DNA of 64,000 bases from Nocardia jiangxiensis NBRC 101359 (lineage in GTDB: Bacteria > Actinomycetota > Actinomycetes > Mycobacteriales > Mycobacteriaceae). The notes below the pieces were generated by a model, which saw only the letters and a program-made list of their open reading frames with translations, ran no database searches and was not told the DNA's origin. The position numbers were made by a program, and so were the translations under genes. Where the stretch lies: contig NZ_BAGB01000054.1 of assembly GCF_000308615.1 (NCBI RefSeq), forward strand, positions 186,001-250,000, given 5' to 3'. This document shows, piece after piece, positions 8,336 through 16,228 of this stretch (position 1 is the first letter of the stretch; each line of letters opens with the position of its first letter).

Positions 8336-10513
8336 ATGACCGACACCGCACCACCCCTCTCGCCGATCGGACGCCCACCCACGGCCATCAACGGCGACAC
8401 CGAATTCCGAACCGCGAGGGACAGTCTCGCGCCCACCTCACCTGACGTACCACCGCGGGACGCGCATACGGCGGGCGGTGCCGCGCCGACGGTGAGCACG
8501 CCGGGAGACATCGCCGCATCGTCGGCGCACGAATCGACGACACCTTCCGCTATCGAGGTGCTGCGCCCGGGAATGCTCACGACAGTGCAGGATTGGCCGG
8601 GGCGAGTGGGGTTCTGGCATGTCGGTGTACCACCGTCGGGGCCGATGGACGATCTGTCGTTCCGGCTGGGCAACCGGGCGCTCGGCAATGCCGAGGGCGC
8701 GGCGGGACTCGAGTGCACGCTGGGCGGTCCGGCACTGCGATTCGAGCGATCCGCACTGGTCTGCGTGACGGGAGCGCCCGCCAAGGTGACCGTGGACGGG
8801 GCACCGGCGCCACAGTGGCGCACGATCCGGGTTCCGGCGGGCGGCGTACTGGATGTGGGTCCGGTCTCCGGGCCCGGCATGCGGAGTTACATCCTGTTCG
8901 CGGGCGGACTGGACATTCCCGAATACCTCGGCAGTACAGCGACGTTCACCCTCGGCGGATTCGGCGGAAGCACCGGGGCGGCACTGCGTTCCGGAGACCG
9001 GTTGCCGCTCGGCCCGGCCATCGGCACGATCACCTCCGGCGTGCCCGCAGACGATCGCCCGATGCTCTCGCAACGCTGGGAACTGGCCGTCACCGAGGGG
9101 CCGCACGGTGCACCGGAGTTCTTCACGCGCGAGGACATCGACACCATCGTCGGGTCCGACTACGAGGTACATTTCAACTCCGATCGCACCGGCGTGCGAC
9201 TCATCGGCCCCAAACCGCAGTGGGCGCGCACCGACGGCGGCGAGGCCGGATTACATCCGTCCAACATCCACGACACCGCGTATTCGGTTGGCGCACTGGA
9301 CTTCACCGGTGATACGCCGATCCTGCTCGGACCGGACGGACCGAGCCTCGGTGGATTCGTCTGCCCGGTCACGGTGACCGCCGCGGATCGGTGGAAGCTC
9401 GGTCAGCTCGCCCCGGGCGATACCGTTCGATTCGTCCCGGTACGAGCCGATCGCGCCGCCTCACCACACGCTCTGGGGCCCGCCCGACGCGCAGGCTGGC
9501 CGTTCGTCCGCTCCACCGCCGGAGACGGCGACGACGGCATCCTGATCCGCACCGACGCCGACGACACCACCACGGTCACCTACCGCCGAGCGGGCGAGGA
9601 CGGCATACTCGTCGAATACGGCGATATGACACTGGATCTCGAGCTGCGGGCACGCGTCCACGCACTGTACGAACATCTGCGCGAGCGCGGTGAACCGGGC
9701 ATCACCGAACTGACGCCGGGCGTGCGCTCACTCCAGGTCCGTTTCGATCCGGAACGTCTCCCGACCGCGAAACTGCTCACGCTGCTGCGCGAAGCGGAGT
9801 CGCTACTGCCGTCCGCCGACGAACTCGTGGTACCCAGCCGGACCGTGCATCTGCCGCTGTCCTGGGACGATCCAGCCACCCGGGAGGCGATCACCCGATA
9901 CATGCACGGCGTGCGCGCGGACGCGCCGTGGTGCCCGTGGAATATCGAGTTCATCCGTAGAATGAACGGATTGTGCTCCGTCGGTGAGGTTTTCGACACC
10001 GTCTTCGCCGCCGAATATCTGGTGCTCGGCCTCGGCGATGTCTACCTCGGCGCGCCCGTGGCCACCCCGACCGATCCACGACACCGGCTCGTCACCACGA
10101 AATACAATCCGGCACGCACCTGGACCCCGCAGAACGCGGTCGGCATCGGCGGCGCGTATCTGTGCATCTACGGTATGGAAGGTCCGGGCGGCTACCAGTT
10201 CGTCGGGCGAACCACCCAGGTATGGCGTCATCACTCCGCCGACGACGAATCCCCTTGGCTGCTGAGGTATTTCGATCGCATCCGGTGGTACCCCGTGGAG
10301 GCCGACGAATTACTGGACATGCGTGCGGAATTCGCCGCCGGTCGCGGTGAGCTGCGAGCCCAGGACGGCGAATTCCGGCTCGCGGACCACCGTCGCTTCC
10401 TCACGGCCAACGCCACCTCGATCGAACAGTTCCGCACCCGGCAGCAGGAAGCCTTCGCCGCCGAACGCCAATCCTGGCGCGCGGCAGGCGAACTCGCCGA
10501 ATCCGCGGTATGA
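8336..10513 (+). CDS. Urea/guanidine carboxylase carboxyltransferase portion only (KipA + KipI domains)
   Basis: 725 residues, far short of the roughly 1200 of full urea carboxylase. Residues 1-70 are a Pro/Ala/Thr-rich lead, then an allophanate hydrolase subunit 2-type (KipA) domain starting IEVLRPGMLTTVQDWPGR, then a subunit 1-type (KipI) domain (EDGILVEYGD, PWCPWNIEFIRRMNGL, YNPARTWTPQNAVGIGGAYLCIYGMEGPGGYQ spread over its length). There is no ATP-grasp biotin carboxylase domain and no MKM biotinylation site; the protein stops where the biotinyl domain would begin. AGGAGG precedes the start. It would need a biotin carboxylase supplied from elsewhere. Confidence 0.85.
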   Translation: MTDTAPPLSPIGRPPTAINGDTEFRTARDSLAPTSPDVPPRDAHTAGGAAPTVSTPGDIAASSAHESTTPSAIEVLRPGMLTTVQDWPGRVGFWHVGVPPSGPMDDLSFRLGNRALGNAEGAAGLECTLGGPALRFERSALVCVTGAPAKVTVDGAPAPQWRTIRVPAGGVLDVGPVSGPGMRSYILFAGGLDIPEYLGSTATFTLGGFGGSTGAALRSGDRLPLGPAIGTITSGVPADDRPMLSQRWELAVTEGPHGAPEFFTREDIDTIVGSDYEVHFNSDRTGVRLIGPKPQWARTDGGEAGLHPSNIHDTAYSVGALDFTGDTPILLGPDGPSLGGFVCPVTVTAADRWKLGQLAPGDTVRFVPVRADRAASPHALGPARRAGWPFVRSTAGDGDDGILIRTDADDTTTVTYRRAGEDGILVEYGDMTLDLELRARVHALYEHLRERGEPGITELTPGVRSLQVRFDPERLPTAKLLTLLREAESLLPSADELVVPSRTVHLPLSWDDPATREAITRYMHGVRADAPWCPWNIEFIRRMNGLCSVGEVFDTVFAAEYLVLGLGDVYLGAPVATPTDPRHRLVTTKYNPARTWTPQNAVGIGGAYLCIYGMEGPGGYQFVGRTTQVWRHHSADDESPWLLRYFDRIRWYPVEADELLDMRAEFAAGRGELRAQDGEFRLADHRRFLTANATSIEQFRTRQQEAFAAERQSWRAAGELAESAV

Positions 10514-10571
10514 GCGGAGCAGCCAGCGATCCGCACGAACCACCACCTTCACGCACCGAGGAGACCAGACC

Positions 10572-12203
10572 ATGACCGTGTGGATTCATCGGCCACCGGA
10601 CGATTCGATCGCCGCGCAGCTCGCGAACGCCCGGGGCGAGCTGGCCGGGCTACGGCTGGCCGTGAAGGACAACGTCGACGTCGCCGAAATGCCCACGACC
10701 GCAGGCTGTCCGGAGTTCGCCTACACCCCCGAGCAGGATGCACCGGCGGTAGCGGCCCTGCGTGCGGCCGGAGCGGTCGTGGTGGGCAAGACGAATCTGG
10801 ATCAGTTCGCGACCGGTCTGGTCGGCACCCGGTCGCCCTACGGCGCGGTGCGGGACCTGCGGCGGCCCGAATTCGTCTCGGGTGGTTCGAGTTCCGGTTC
10901 CGCGATCGCGGTGGCCAGCGGCGCGGCCGATATCGCGATCGGCACCGATACCGCTGGTTCCGGCCGGGTGCCCGCGGCGTTCCAGGGCATCGTCGGTATC
11001 AAACCGACCGTCGGGGTGGTGTCGACCGAGGGCGTCGTCCCGGCCTGCCGCTCCTACGACTGCGTGACGATCTTCGCTGCGGACGTGGATCTGGCGAATC
11101 GGGCCATGGGCGTACTCGCCGCGGACGCGGGTGCCCGCAGCTGGCCCGCCGACGTGCGGTTCGCCGCACCGCCGGAACCGGTCGTGGCGATATTCGACGC
11201 ACTGCCCGATCTGGATCCGGTGTGGCACAGCGCCTTCGATCGGACGGTCGCGAGATTGCGCGAAGCGGGCGCACGAATCGTCACGGTGGATCCGGAACCG
11301 TTCCTGGCAGCGGCACGGCTGCTCTACGACGGCGCGCTGGTCGCCGAAAGATACGCCGCAGTAGGCGAATTCGTCGATGCGCGACCCGATGCGGTCGACC
11401 CCACGGTCGGGTCGATCATCCGCGCGGCCCGCGACATCCCGGCTCACCGGCTCGTCTCGGATCTGGCTGCGCTGCAGGCCCTTCGCGCTCGCGCACTGGC
11501 GAGCCTCGACGGCGCGGACGTACTGCTGACCCCGACCGCCCCCGCACAGCCGACGATCGCAGAGGTGACCGCCGACCCGATCGGCGTGAACTCCCGGGTC
11601 GGGGTCTACACGAATTTCTGCAATCTGTTCGACCTGTGCGCGGTGGCGGTTCCGGCCGGGACCGCGGGCGATGCACAGTTCGGCGTCACCGTGCTCGCCA
11701 GGCCCTTCGAAGATGCGGTCGCCCTCGATATCGCCGCCCGAATTTCCCATGGGGACAACGATTCCCGGCCGGACCTGCAGACGACCTGGCCGCTGCGCGC
11801 CGCCCCCGCGCACGAGCTGATCGTCTTCGGCGCGCATCTGCGCGATCAGCCGCTGGCGCATCAACTCACCGGCCCGGGGGCGAGGTGGATGGGCCCGGTG
11901 CGCACCGCGCCGCGATACCGGCTGGCCGTTCTGGACACCGAGCCGCCGAAACCGGCCGTCACCCGGCAGCCGGAGGATATCGCCGGAGTCGCCGTGGCCG
12001 GGGAGCGATGGATGCTCTCCCCCGCCGCTCTGGGCCGTTTCCTCGCGCAGCTGCCCGCCCCCATGCAACTGGGCGCGGTCGAACTGGACGACGGCACCTG
12101 GCACACCGCCTTCGGATGTGACGGCGCTGCCGCGTTGGCAGGCAAGGACATCAGCGAATACGGCGGCTGGAAGGCCGCACTCGCCGCTGGGGCGGTCGGC
12201 TGA
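10572..12203 (+). CDS. atzF: Allophanate hydrolase
   Basis: 543 residues from the ATG at 10572, preceded by GAGGAG. Amidase-signature triad: lysine in LAVKDNVDV, and the two serines in SGGSSSGSAIAVASG. A C-terminal domain follows (HELIVFGAHLRDQPL ... ISEYGGW), as in AtzF. It hydrolyses allophanate to ammonia and CO2, the last step of urea-carboxylase and guanidine-carboxylase routes. Last gene of the AmtR-controlled operon; a strong hairpin follows at 12225. Confidence 0.92.
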   Translation: MTVWIHRPPDDSIAAQLANARGELAGLRLAVKDNVDVAEMPTTAGCPEFAYTPEQDAPAVAALRAAGAVVVGKTNLDQFATGLVGTRSPYGAVRDLRRPEFVSGGSSSGSAIAVASGAADIAIGTDTAGSGRVPAAFQGIVGIKPTVGVVSTEGVVPACRSYDCVTIFAADVDLANRAMGVLAADAGARSWPADVRFAAPPEPVVAIFDALPDLDPVWHSAFDRTVARLREAGARIVTVDPEPFLAAARLLYDGALVAERYAAVGEFVDARPDAVDPTVGSIIRAARDIPAHRLVSDLAALQALRARALASLDGADVLLTPTAPAQPTIAEVTADPIGVNSRVGVYTNFCNLFDLCAVAVPAGTAGDAQFGVTVLARPFEDAVALDIAARISHGDNDSRPDLQTTWPLRAAPAHELIVFGAHLRDQPLAHQLTGPGARWMGPVRTAPRYRLAVLDTEPPKPAVTRQPEDIAGVAVAGERWMLSPAALGRFLAQLPAPMQLGAVELDDGTWHTAFGCDGAAALAGKDISEYGGWKAALAAGAVG

Positions 12204-12224
12204 GAAGTTCTCGCACGAAGCCGT

Positions 12225-12257
12225 GCGCCCTGCCGCACGTGACGGGCGGCAGGGCGC
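12225..12257. terminator. 12-bp perfect hairpin between convergent genes
   Basis: GCGCCCTGCCGC (12225-12236) pairs perfectly with GCGGCAGGGCGC (12246-12257) across a 9-nt loop. It lies between the ends of atzF and the minus-strand amidase gene, so it may terminate both. No T-tract, as is common in high-GC genomes. Confidence 0.65.
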
Positions 12258-12271
12258 GAGCGGAGCGAGGC

Positions 12272-13588
12272 TTACTTGGTGGCGGTCGCCACCGCATTAC
12301 CCGCGGCGCCGATCAACGTCGACACCAGGGTGTAGGCGAGATTGACCAGTTCCGAATTCGCCACATCACCCAGGCCCAGTGAAGTGGCCAAGGGTGCGAG
12401 CAACTGGATGGCCGCGGTGACCAGCATGCTCGCCGCCGAATTCGGATCGACGGACTTGGGCGCACCGGGCTGTGCCTGGGTGCCCGGGGTGGTCCCCGCC
12501 TGCGGCGTGGTTCCGGGCGTGGTCTGATTCTGCGGCAGCGTCCCGGGCGCGGTCTGATACTGCGGCGCGGTGCCGGGCGCGGACTGCGGCTGCGCGGCGC
12601 CCGGGGTGTAGGCATTGGGCGTACCCTGTTGCGGCGCAGCGGGCGTCGTGGTCTCTGGCGTGGAATTCACTGCCGGGGCGGCGTTCTGCGGAGCGCTGCC
12701 GTCGTTCCCCGCCGGAGCCGCGTTCGGCTGCGGAATCGGGGAGGCGGCAGGGCTGTCGGCCGATCCGGTGGACGCGGCCCCGAGCAGATAGGTCACCAGC
12801 CCGGTCGTGATGGCGATCGCGTGCTTGATCTGGCCCTCGTTGGAGACCAGCTGCGCCGCGTCGTTCTTGTTGGCGCCGTTGCCCATTTCGATGAACACAT
12901 TGGGCACCTCGGTCAATGCGGGTCCGGCGATATCGGAACGGGTCTGCATACCGTCGACGGCCCCGGCATAGCCGGCCGCGGTGAACCCGGCCCGCTTGTA
13001 GGCGTCACGCACCGATTTGCTGGCGGCCATTCCGGCAGTGGCCTGTACCTCCGCGGCCCTGAGATCGGGGACGGGCAGTTTCGGGACGATCAGGTGGAAT
13101 CCGTGATCCTGTGCGGGTGCGCTGTCGGCGTGAATGCTGATCGCGACATTCGCCCCGGAACGATTCGCCGCGGCGGCCCGCTCGTCCACGCAGCCGCCCC
13201 ATCCGGTGTCGTCCTGACGGCTCAGCACCACCCGAGCGCCCAGCACCTCGAGCGACTGTTTGACGAGGTTGGCAACCTTCCAGTTGATGGTGTGCTCGGG
13301 TGTACCGTCCAAGGCCGTCATTCCGGTGGTCTGACACGCTTTGGTGCCGCCGTAGCCATTGTTGACCGGGCGATCGAGATTCTGCCCGGATCCCTGGTGG
13401 CCTGGATCGAGGAATACCGTCTTACCTGAGAGTTTGGTCGACAGATTGGACGGGGGCTGCGCGGGCGCGGCCGGGGCGGCCGAGGCTGTCGGCGCGAGTC
13501 CCGCACAGGTGGCAGCGGTCGTGACGACAAGGCACAGACCTGCCCGAACGATTTTCGGCTTGCGGTAGAACAGCTGGCGAGAGAACAC
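12272..13588 (-). CDS. Secreted N-acetylmuramoyl-L-alanine amidase (Amidase_3) with low-complexity tail
   Basis: 438 residues from the GTG at 13588, which has GGAGGGC at proper spacing. A signal peptide ends near TASAAPA. The zinc amidase domain shows the ligands in FLDPGHQG, the glutamate in EHTINW, SIHADS, and the catalytic glutamate in VFIEMGNGANKNDAAQL. It is similar in layout to mycobacterial Rv3717-type amidases, which cleave the stem peptide from muramic acid. About 110 residues of Pro/Ala/Thr/Gln repeats (TPGxxPQ units) follow, then a hydrophobic C-terminal segment; that tail is not part of the usual enzyme. Confidence 0.9.
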   Translation of the reverse strand: MFSRQLFYRKPKIVRAGLCLVVTTAATCAGLAPTASAAPAAPAQPPSNLSTKLSGKTVFLDPGHQGSGQNLDRPVNNGYGGTKACQTTGMTALDGTPEHTINWKVANLVKQSLEVLGARVVLSRQDDTGWGGCVDERAAAANRSGANVAISIHADSAPAQDHGFHLIVPKLPVPDLRAAEVQATAGMAASKSVRDAYKRAGFTAAGYAGAVDGMQTRSDIAGPALTEVPNVFIEMGNGANKNDAAQLVSNEGQIKHAIAITTGLVTYLLGAASTGSADSPAASPIPQPNAAPAGNDGSAPQNAAPAVNSTPETTTPAAPQQGTPNAYTPGAAQPQSAPGTAPQYQTAPGTLPQNQTTPGTTPQAGTTPGTQAQPGAPKSVDPNSAASMLVTAAIQLLAPLATSLGLGDVANSELVNLAYTLVSTLIGAAGNAVATATK

Positions 13589-13786
13589 AACGCCCTCCAA
13601 ATCCGGTGCTGGTACCGGTCTCGCGGTGCCAATGAGCACAGCCGGGGCGGTGGACCGCCCTAGCTGTTACTGCTGTTGCGGTTGTTACGGGTGAGCATAG
13701 CCACAATCCCATCCGATGTCGCCTTCCGCCCCCCTTTCACAGCGATCCGCAACATTTCCGCATCCGAAATTCGCGGCGCTCTCGCC

Positions 13787-14245
13787 TCAGGCGCGCACGA
13801 TATTGCCGTCCTGCACCTTCACCGGGTGCGAATCCAGCGGACGGGTCGCCGGACCATGCGCGACAGTCCCGTCGAGATGGAATGTACTTCCGTGACAGGG
13901 ACATTCGATCAATCCGTTTTCGACCTTGTTGACCTTGCAACCGGCATGAGTGCAGGTGGTGGAGAAACCGGAGAAGTTGCCCGCGGTCGACTGGGTGACG
14001 ACGGTGTCGCCGACGATCACCCCGCCACCCACGGGAACATCCGAGGTACTGGTCAGCGGAGCGGTCGCCTGAGCGCCCGTGGTTCCGGCGGCGGCCGCCG
14101 AGGACTTCCCCGACGAGGACGAGGACGAGGACGAATCATCCGAACTGCAGGCGGCGGCCAGGGTGAGCGCCGCTGCGGCCACACCGGCACCGGCCAGGGC
14201 CGTGCGACGGTCGAGCGGGTTGATGACCTGATCGTTCTGAGACAT
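13787..14245 (-). CDS. Exported Rieske [2Fe-2S] lipoprotein
   Basis: 152 residues. The N-terminus has a Tat-like twin arginine (DRRTALAGAG) and a lipobox (LAAAC), followed by a Ser/Asp-rich linker. The Rieske cluster ligands are CTHAGC and CPCHGS, 15 residues apart, with the usual HLDGTVAHGPATRPL after them. Probably an electron-transfer protein anchored outside the membrane. No oxygenase or bc1 subunit is beside it. The long poly-Ser tract (eight serines in a row) is a low-complexity spacer. Confidence 0.9.
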   Translation of the reverse strand: MSQNDQVINPLDRRTALAGAGVAAAALTLAAACSSDDSSSSSSSSGKSSAAAAGTTGAQATAPLTSTSDVPVGGGVIVGDTVVTQSTAGNFSGFSTTCTHAGCKVNKVENGLIECPCHGSTFHLDGTVAHGPATRPLDSHPVKVQDGNIVRA

Positions 14246-14480
14246 GGGCTGTTCTCCTCACCGGGGCGCGCGTACCAGCGCGATCCGCATCACCCCATCG
14301 GTGTTCGGGGCAAGATCGGTCGAGCCGAACGATACGGGCGCATCGTGGTGCAACACCACAAATTTCACCGATTCGATCAATTCGCCCTCGCGATTCTGAT
14401 AAACACCCCGGGAAAGGTGCGGGGAACTCCCGCCGCCGTCCGAGTTCTCGGCGGCACAGATATGTTCGAGGAGGACCACC
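14246..14480. other. 235-bp gap with unresolved coding-like frame
   Basis: Between the Rieske gene and the secreted-protein gene. The minus strand holds an open frame ending at 14258 (…ESVKFVVLHHDAPVSFGS…) with plausible composition, but its only in-frame ATG (14575) lies inside the signal sequence of the opposite gene and no ribosome-binding site is visible. I see no clear promoter or operator. Confidence 0.3.
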
Positions 14481-14885
14481 GTGCGTGCCAGCACGCTTGC
14501 GATCGCCGGGGCCGTGGCTTCGACGGCCACACTGCTCGCCTCGGGGACGGCCGCCGCCGCTCCGGCGAAGTCCATGCCCGGCGACGGGCTCTACCGCGTC
14601 GGCGTGGACATCACCCCCGGCATCTACCAGGCGGCCGGATCGACCGATCCGGTGCACGCGTGCTTCTGGGAGCGGCTGTGGAAGATTCCCGGCCCGAAGG
14701 ACCACGGCGATCCGAATCAGTACATCATCGCCAGCGACCTCACCCACCAGACTCCGGTCCGGGTGATGATCAAGTCGACCGACGTCGCGTTCAAGGCGAC
14801 CGGCTGCGGCGGCTGGGTGATGGCTCCCACCCCGCCGAGCACCGGCTCCTACGGTCCGGGTGGCCTGTTCGGCAGCGAATACTGA
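14481..14885 (+). CDS. Small secreted protein of unknown function
   Basis: 134 residues from the GTG at 14481 with GAGGAGG upstream. A classical signal peptide (AIAGAVASTATLLASGTAAAAPA) precedes a domain with the pattern GDGLYRVGVDITPGIYQAAG and several aromatic residues plus two cysteines. This G-x-Y-x-V-G-x-D-I-x-P-G-x-Y pattern is common in small exported actinobacterial proteins of unknown role. No pathway is suggested by the neighbours. Confidence 0.8.
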   Translation: MRASTLAIAGAVASTATLLASGTAAAAPAKSMPGDGLYRVGVDITPGIYQAAGSTDPVHACFWERLWKIPGPKDHGDPNQYIIASDLTHQTPVRVMIKSTDVAFKATGCGGWVMAPTPPSTGSYGPGGLFGSEY

Positions 14886-14893
14886 CCCTGTCG

Positions 14894-14927
14894 CGAGAAC
14901 GTTCAGGCATATCGCCGAATGTTCTCG
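14894..14927. terminator. Stem-loop after secreted-protein gene
   Basis: CGAGAACgTTC pairs with GAAtGTTCTCG around a 12-nt loop, with one internal mismatch. It starts 8 nt after the stop codon and lies before the gal promoter. No T-tract. Confidence 0.5.
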
Positions 14928-14938
14928 TGCGGCCCTGA

Positions 14939-14952
14939 TGTGAGCGCTCACA
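14939..14952. promoter_or_regulatory. lac-operator-like palindrome upstream of galTK
   Basis: TGTGAGCGCTCACA is a perfect 14-bp palindrome identical to the core of the symmetric E. coli lac operator. LacI/GalR family repressors read this type of site. It lies about 100 bp before galT. No LacI-family gene is in the window, so the repressor would be encoded elsewhere. Confidence 0.75.
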
Positions 14953-15006
14953 ACTTCCCCGTGTACTGTCCGGACCGACTCTCACGTGTCCCGATCGGAG
15001 GTTGGC

Positions 15007-15057
15007 ATGGCGCTCGTACCTGACCAGATGCGCACACCGCAGCGGGCCCGCCGGTGA
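15007..15057 (+). CDS. 16-codon leader ORF overlapping galT start
   Basis: ATG at 15007 follows CGGAGGTTGGC, a good ribosome-binding site, and the ORF ends in a TGA that overlaps the GTG of galT (GTGA at 15054). galT has no good site of its own, so this ORF probably loads ribosomes onto galT by coupling. The peptide (MALVPDQMRTPQRARR) has no recognisable features. Confidence 0.45.
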   Translation: MALVPDQMRTPQRARR

Positions 15058-16148
15058 TCATCACCCGCCGCCGGCTCGCCGACGACCGCGAGATTCTCTA
15101 CTTCGACCGGGCCCCGGTGGCTCGCACCGCCACCGACACCCGCGACCTGCCGCACACCACCACCCATTCGCAGACCCGATTCGATCCACTGCTCGGGGAA
15201 TGGGTGGTCCTGGCCTCGCACCGGCAGACCCGTACCTTCCTGCCCCCGGCGGATCTGTGCCCGCTGTGCCCTTCGACTCCGGAGCGCGCCACCGAGGTTC
15301 CCGAATCCGACTACGAGATAGCGGTTTTCGAAAATCGCTTTCCCTCGCTGTCCACCGACCACACCGAATGGCCGGATACCGTGGACGGTTCGCCGCTCAC
15401 CGCGCTGCGCGAAGGCTACGGACGTTGTGAAGTGGTGTGCTTCACCAGCGTTCACGACTCCTCCTTCGATCGGCTGGATCCGCAACGCGCGCGCATGGTG
15501 GTCGACGTCTGGGCTCATCGCACGGCCGAACTGGCCGAACTGGACGGCGTCGGTCAGGTGTTCTGCTTCGAGAATCACGGCGAGGAGATCGGGGTCACGC
15601 TCTCGCATCCGCACGGGCAGATCTACGCCTACCCGTTCGTCACGCCACGCGTGGCGAAGATTTCCGCCAACGTCGCCGAGTATCGGAAAGCCCACGGCGG
15701 CAACCTGTTCGGCGATCTGCTCGACGCCGAGCGCGCCGCCGGACTGCGGGTGGTCGCGGCCAACGAGGAGTGGACCGCCTTCGTCCCGCCGTTCGCCCGC
15801 TGGCCCTACGAGGTGCAGTTGTATCCGCACCGCCGGGTCGCCGACATCCCCGATCTCGATGACGCCCAGCGCGACGCGTTCGCCGAACTGTATCTGGACG
15901 TCCTGGGCCGCTTCGCCCGCCGCTTCGACACCCCGATGCCGTACATCGCCGCCTGGAATCAAGCACCGACACCGAAATCCGGTGCGCCCCGCGATGATTG
16001 GTGGCTGAACATGCAACTGTTCTCGATCCGCCGCGCCGCGGGCAAGCTGAAGTACCTGGCCGGATCCGAGTCCGGTATGAACGTCTTCATCAGCGACACC
16101 ACTCCCGAGACCGTCGCGGCCGAACTGCGGGAGGTCGCCGCATCGTGA
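15054..16148 (+). CDS. galT: Galactose-1-phosphate uridylyltransferase
   Basis: 364 residues from GTG. The zinc-ligand motif CPLCPS lies near residue 73, RFPSLS and the active-site SHPHGQIYAYPF near 185, all diagnostic of GalT. It exchanges UMP between UDP-glucose and galactose-1-phosphate in the Leloir pathway. Translation appears coupled to a 16-codon leader ORF. It is followed by galK, separated by a short repeat-like stretch, and probably controlled by the lac-type palindrome at 14939. Confidence 0.95.
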   Translation: MIITRRRLADDREILYFDRAPVARTATDTRDLPHTTTHSQTRFDPLLGEWVVLASHRQTRTFLPPADLCPLCPSTPERATEVPESDYEIAVFENRFPSLSTDHTEWPDTVDGSPLTALREGYGRCEVVCFTSVHDSSFDRLDPQRARMVVDVWAHRTAELAELDGVGQVFCFENHGEEIGVTLSHPHGQIYAYPFVTPRVAKISANVAEYRKAHGGNLFGDLLDAERAAGLRVVAANEEWTAFVPPFARWPYEVQLYPHRRVADIPDLDDAQRDAFAELYLDVLGRFARRFDTPMPYIAAWNQAPTPKSGAPRDDWWLNMQLFSIRRAAGKLKYLAGSESGMNVFISDTTPETVAAELREVAAS

Positions 16149-16228
16149 GTGGAGCGCAGCGGAGCGAACCATCGACACAGTGTGCCCCGCGCACGATGGA
16201 GGCGAGCGCCAGCGAGGTGGAATCGTGA
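16145..16228 (+). repeat. galT-galK spacer: short repeat with a 27-codon open frame
   Basis: The sequence ATCGTGAGTGGAGC occurs at the galT stop and again at the galK start, 80 bp apart, and the spacer carries the GGAGCGCAGCGGAGCGAACC type of short intergenic repeat; related GAGCGGAGCGAGG sits at 12258. A 27-codon frame runs from a GTG overlapping the galT stop to a TGA overlapping the galK GTG. It may be a coupling ORF formed by duplication of the start region rather than a gene. Confidence 0.4.
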
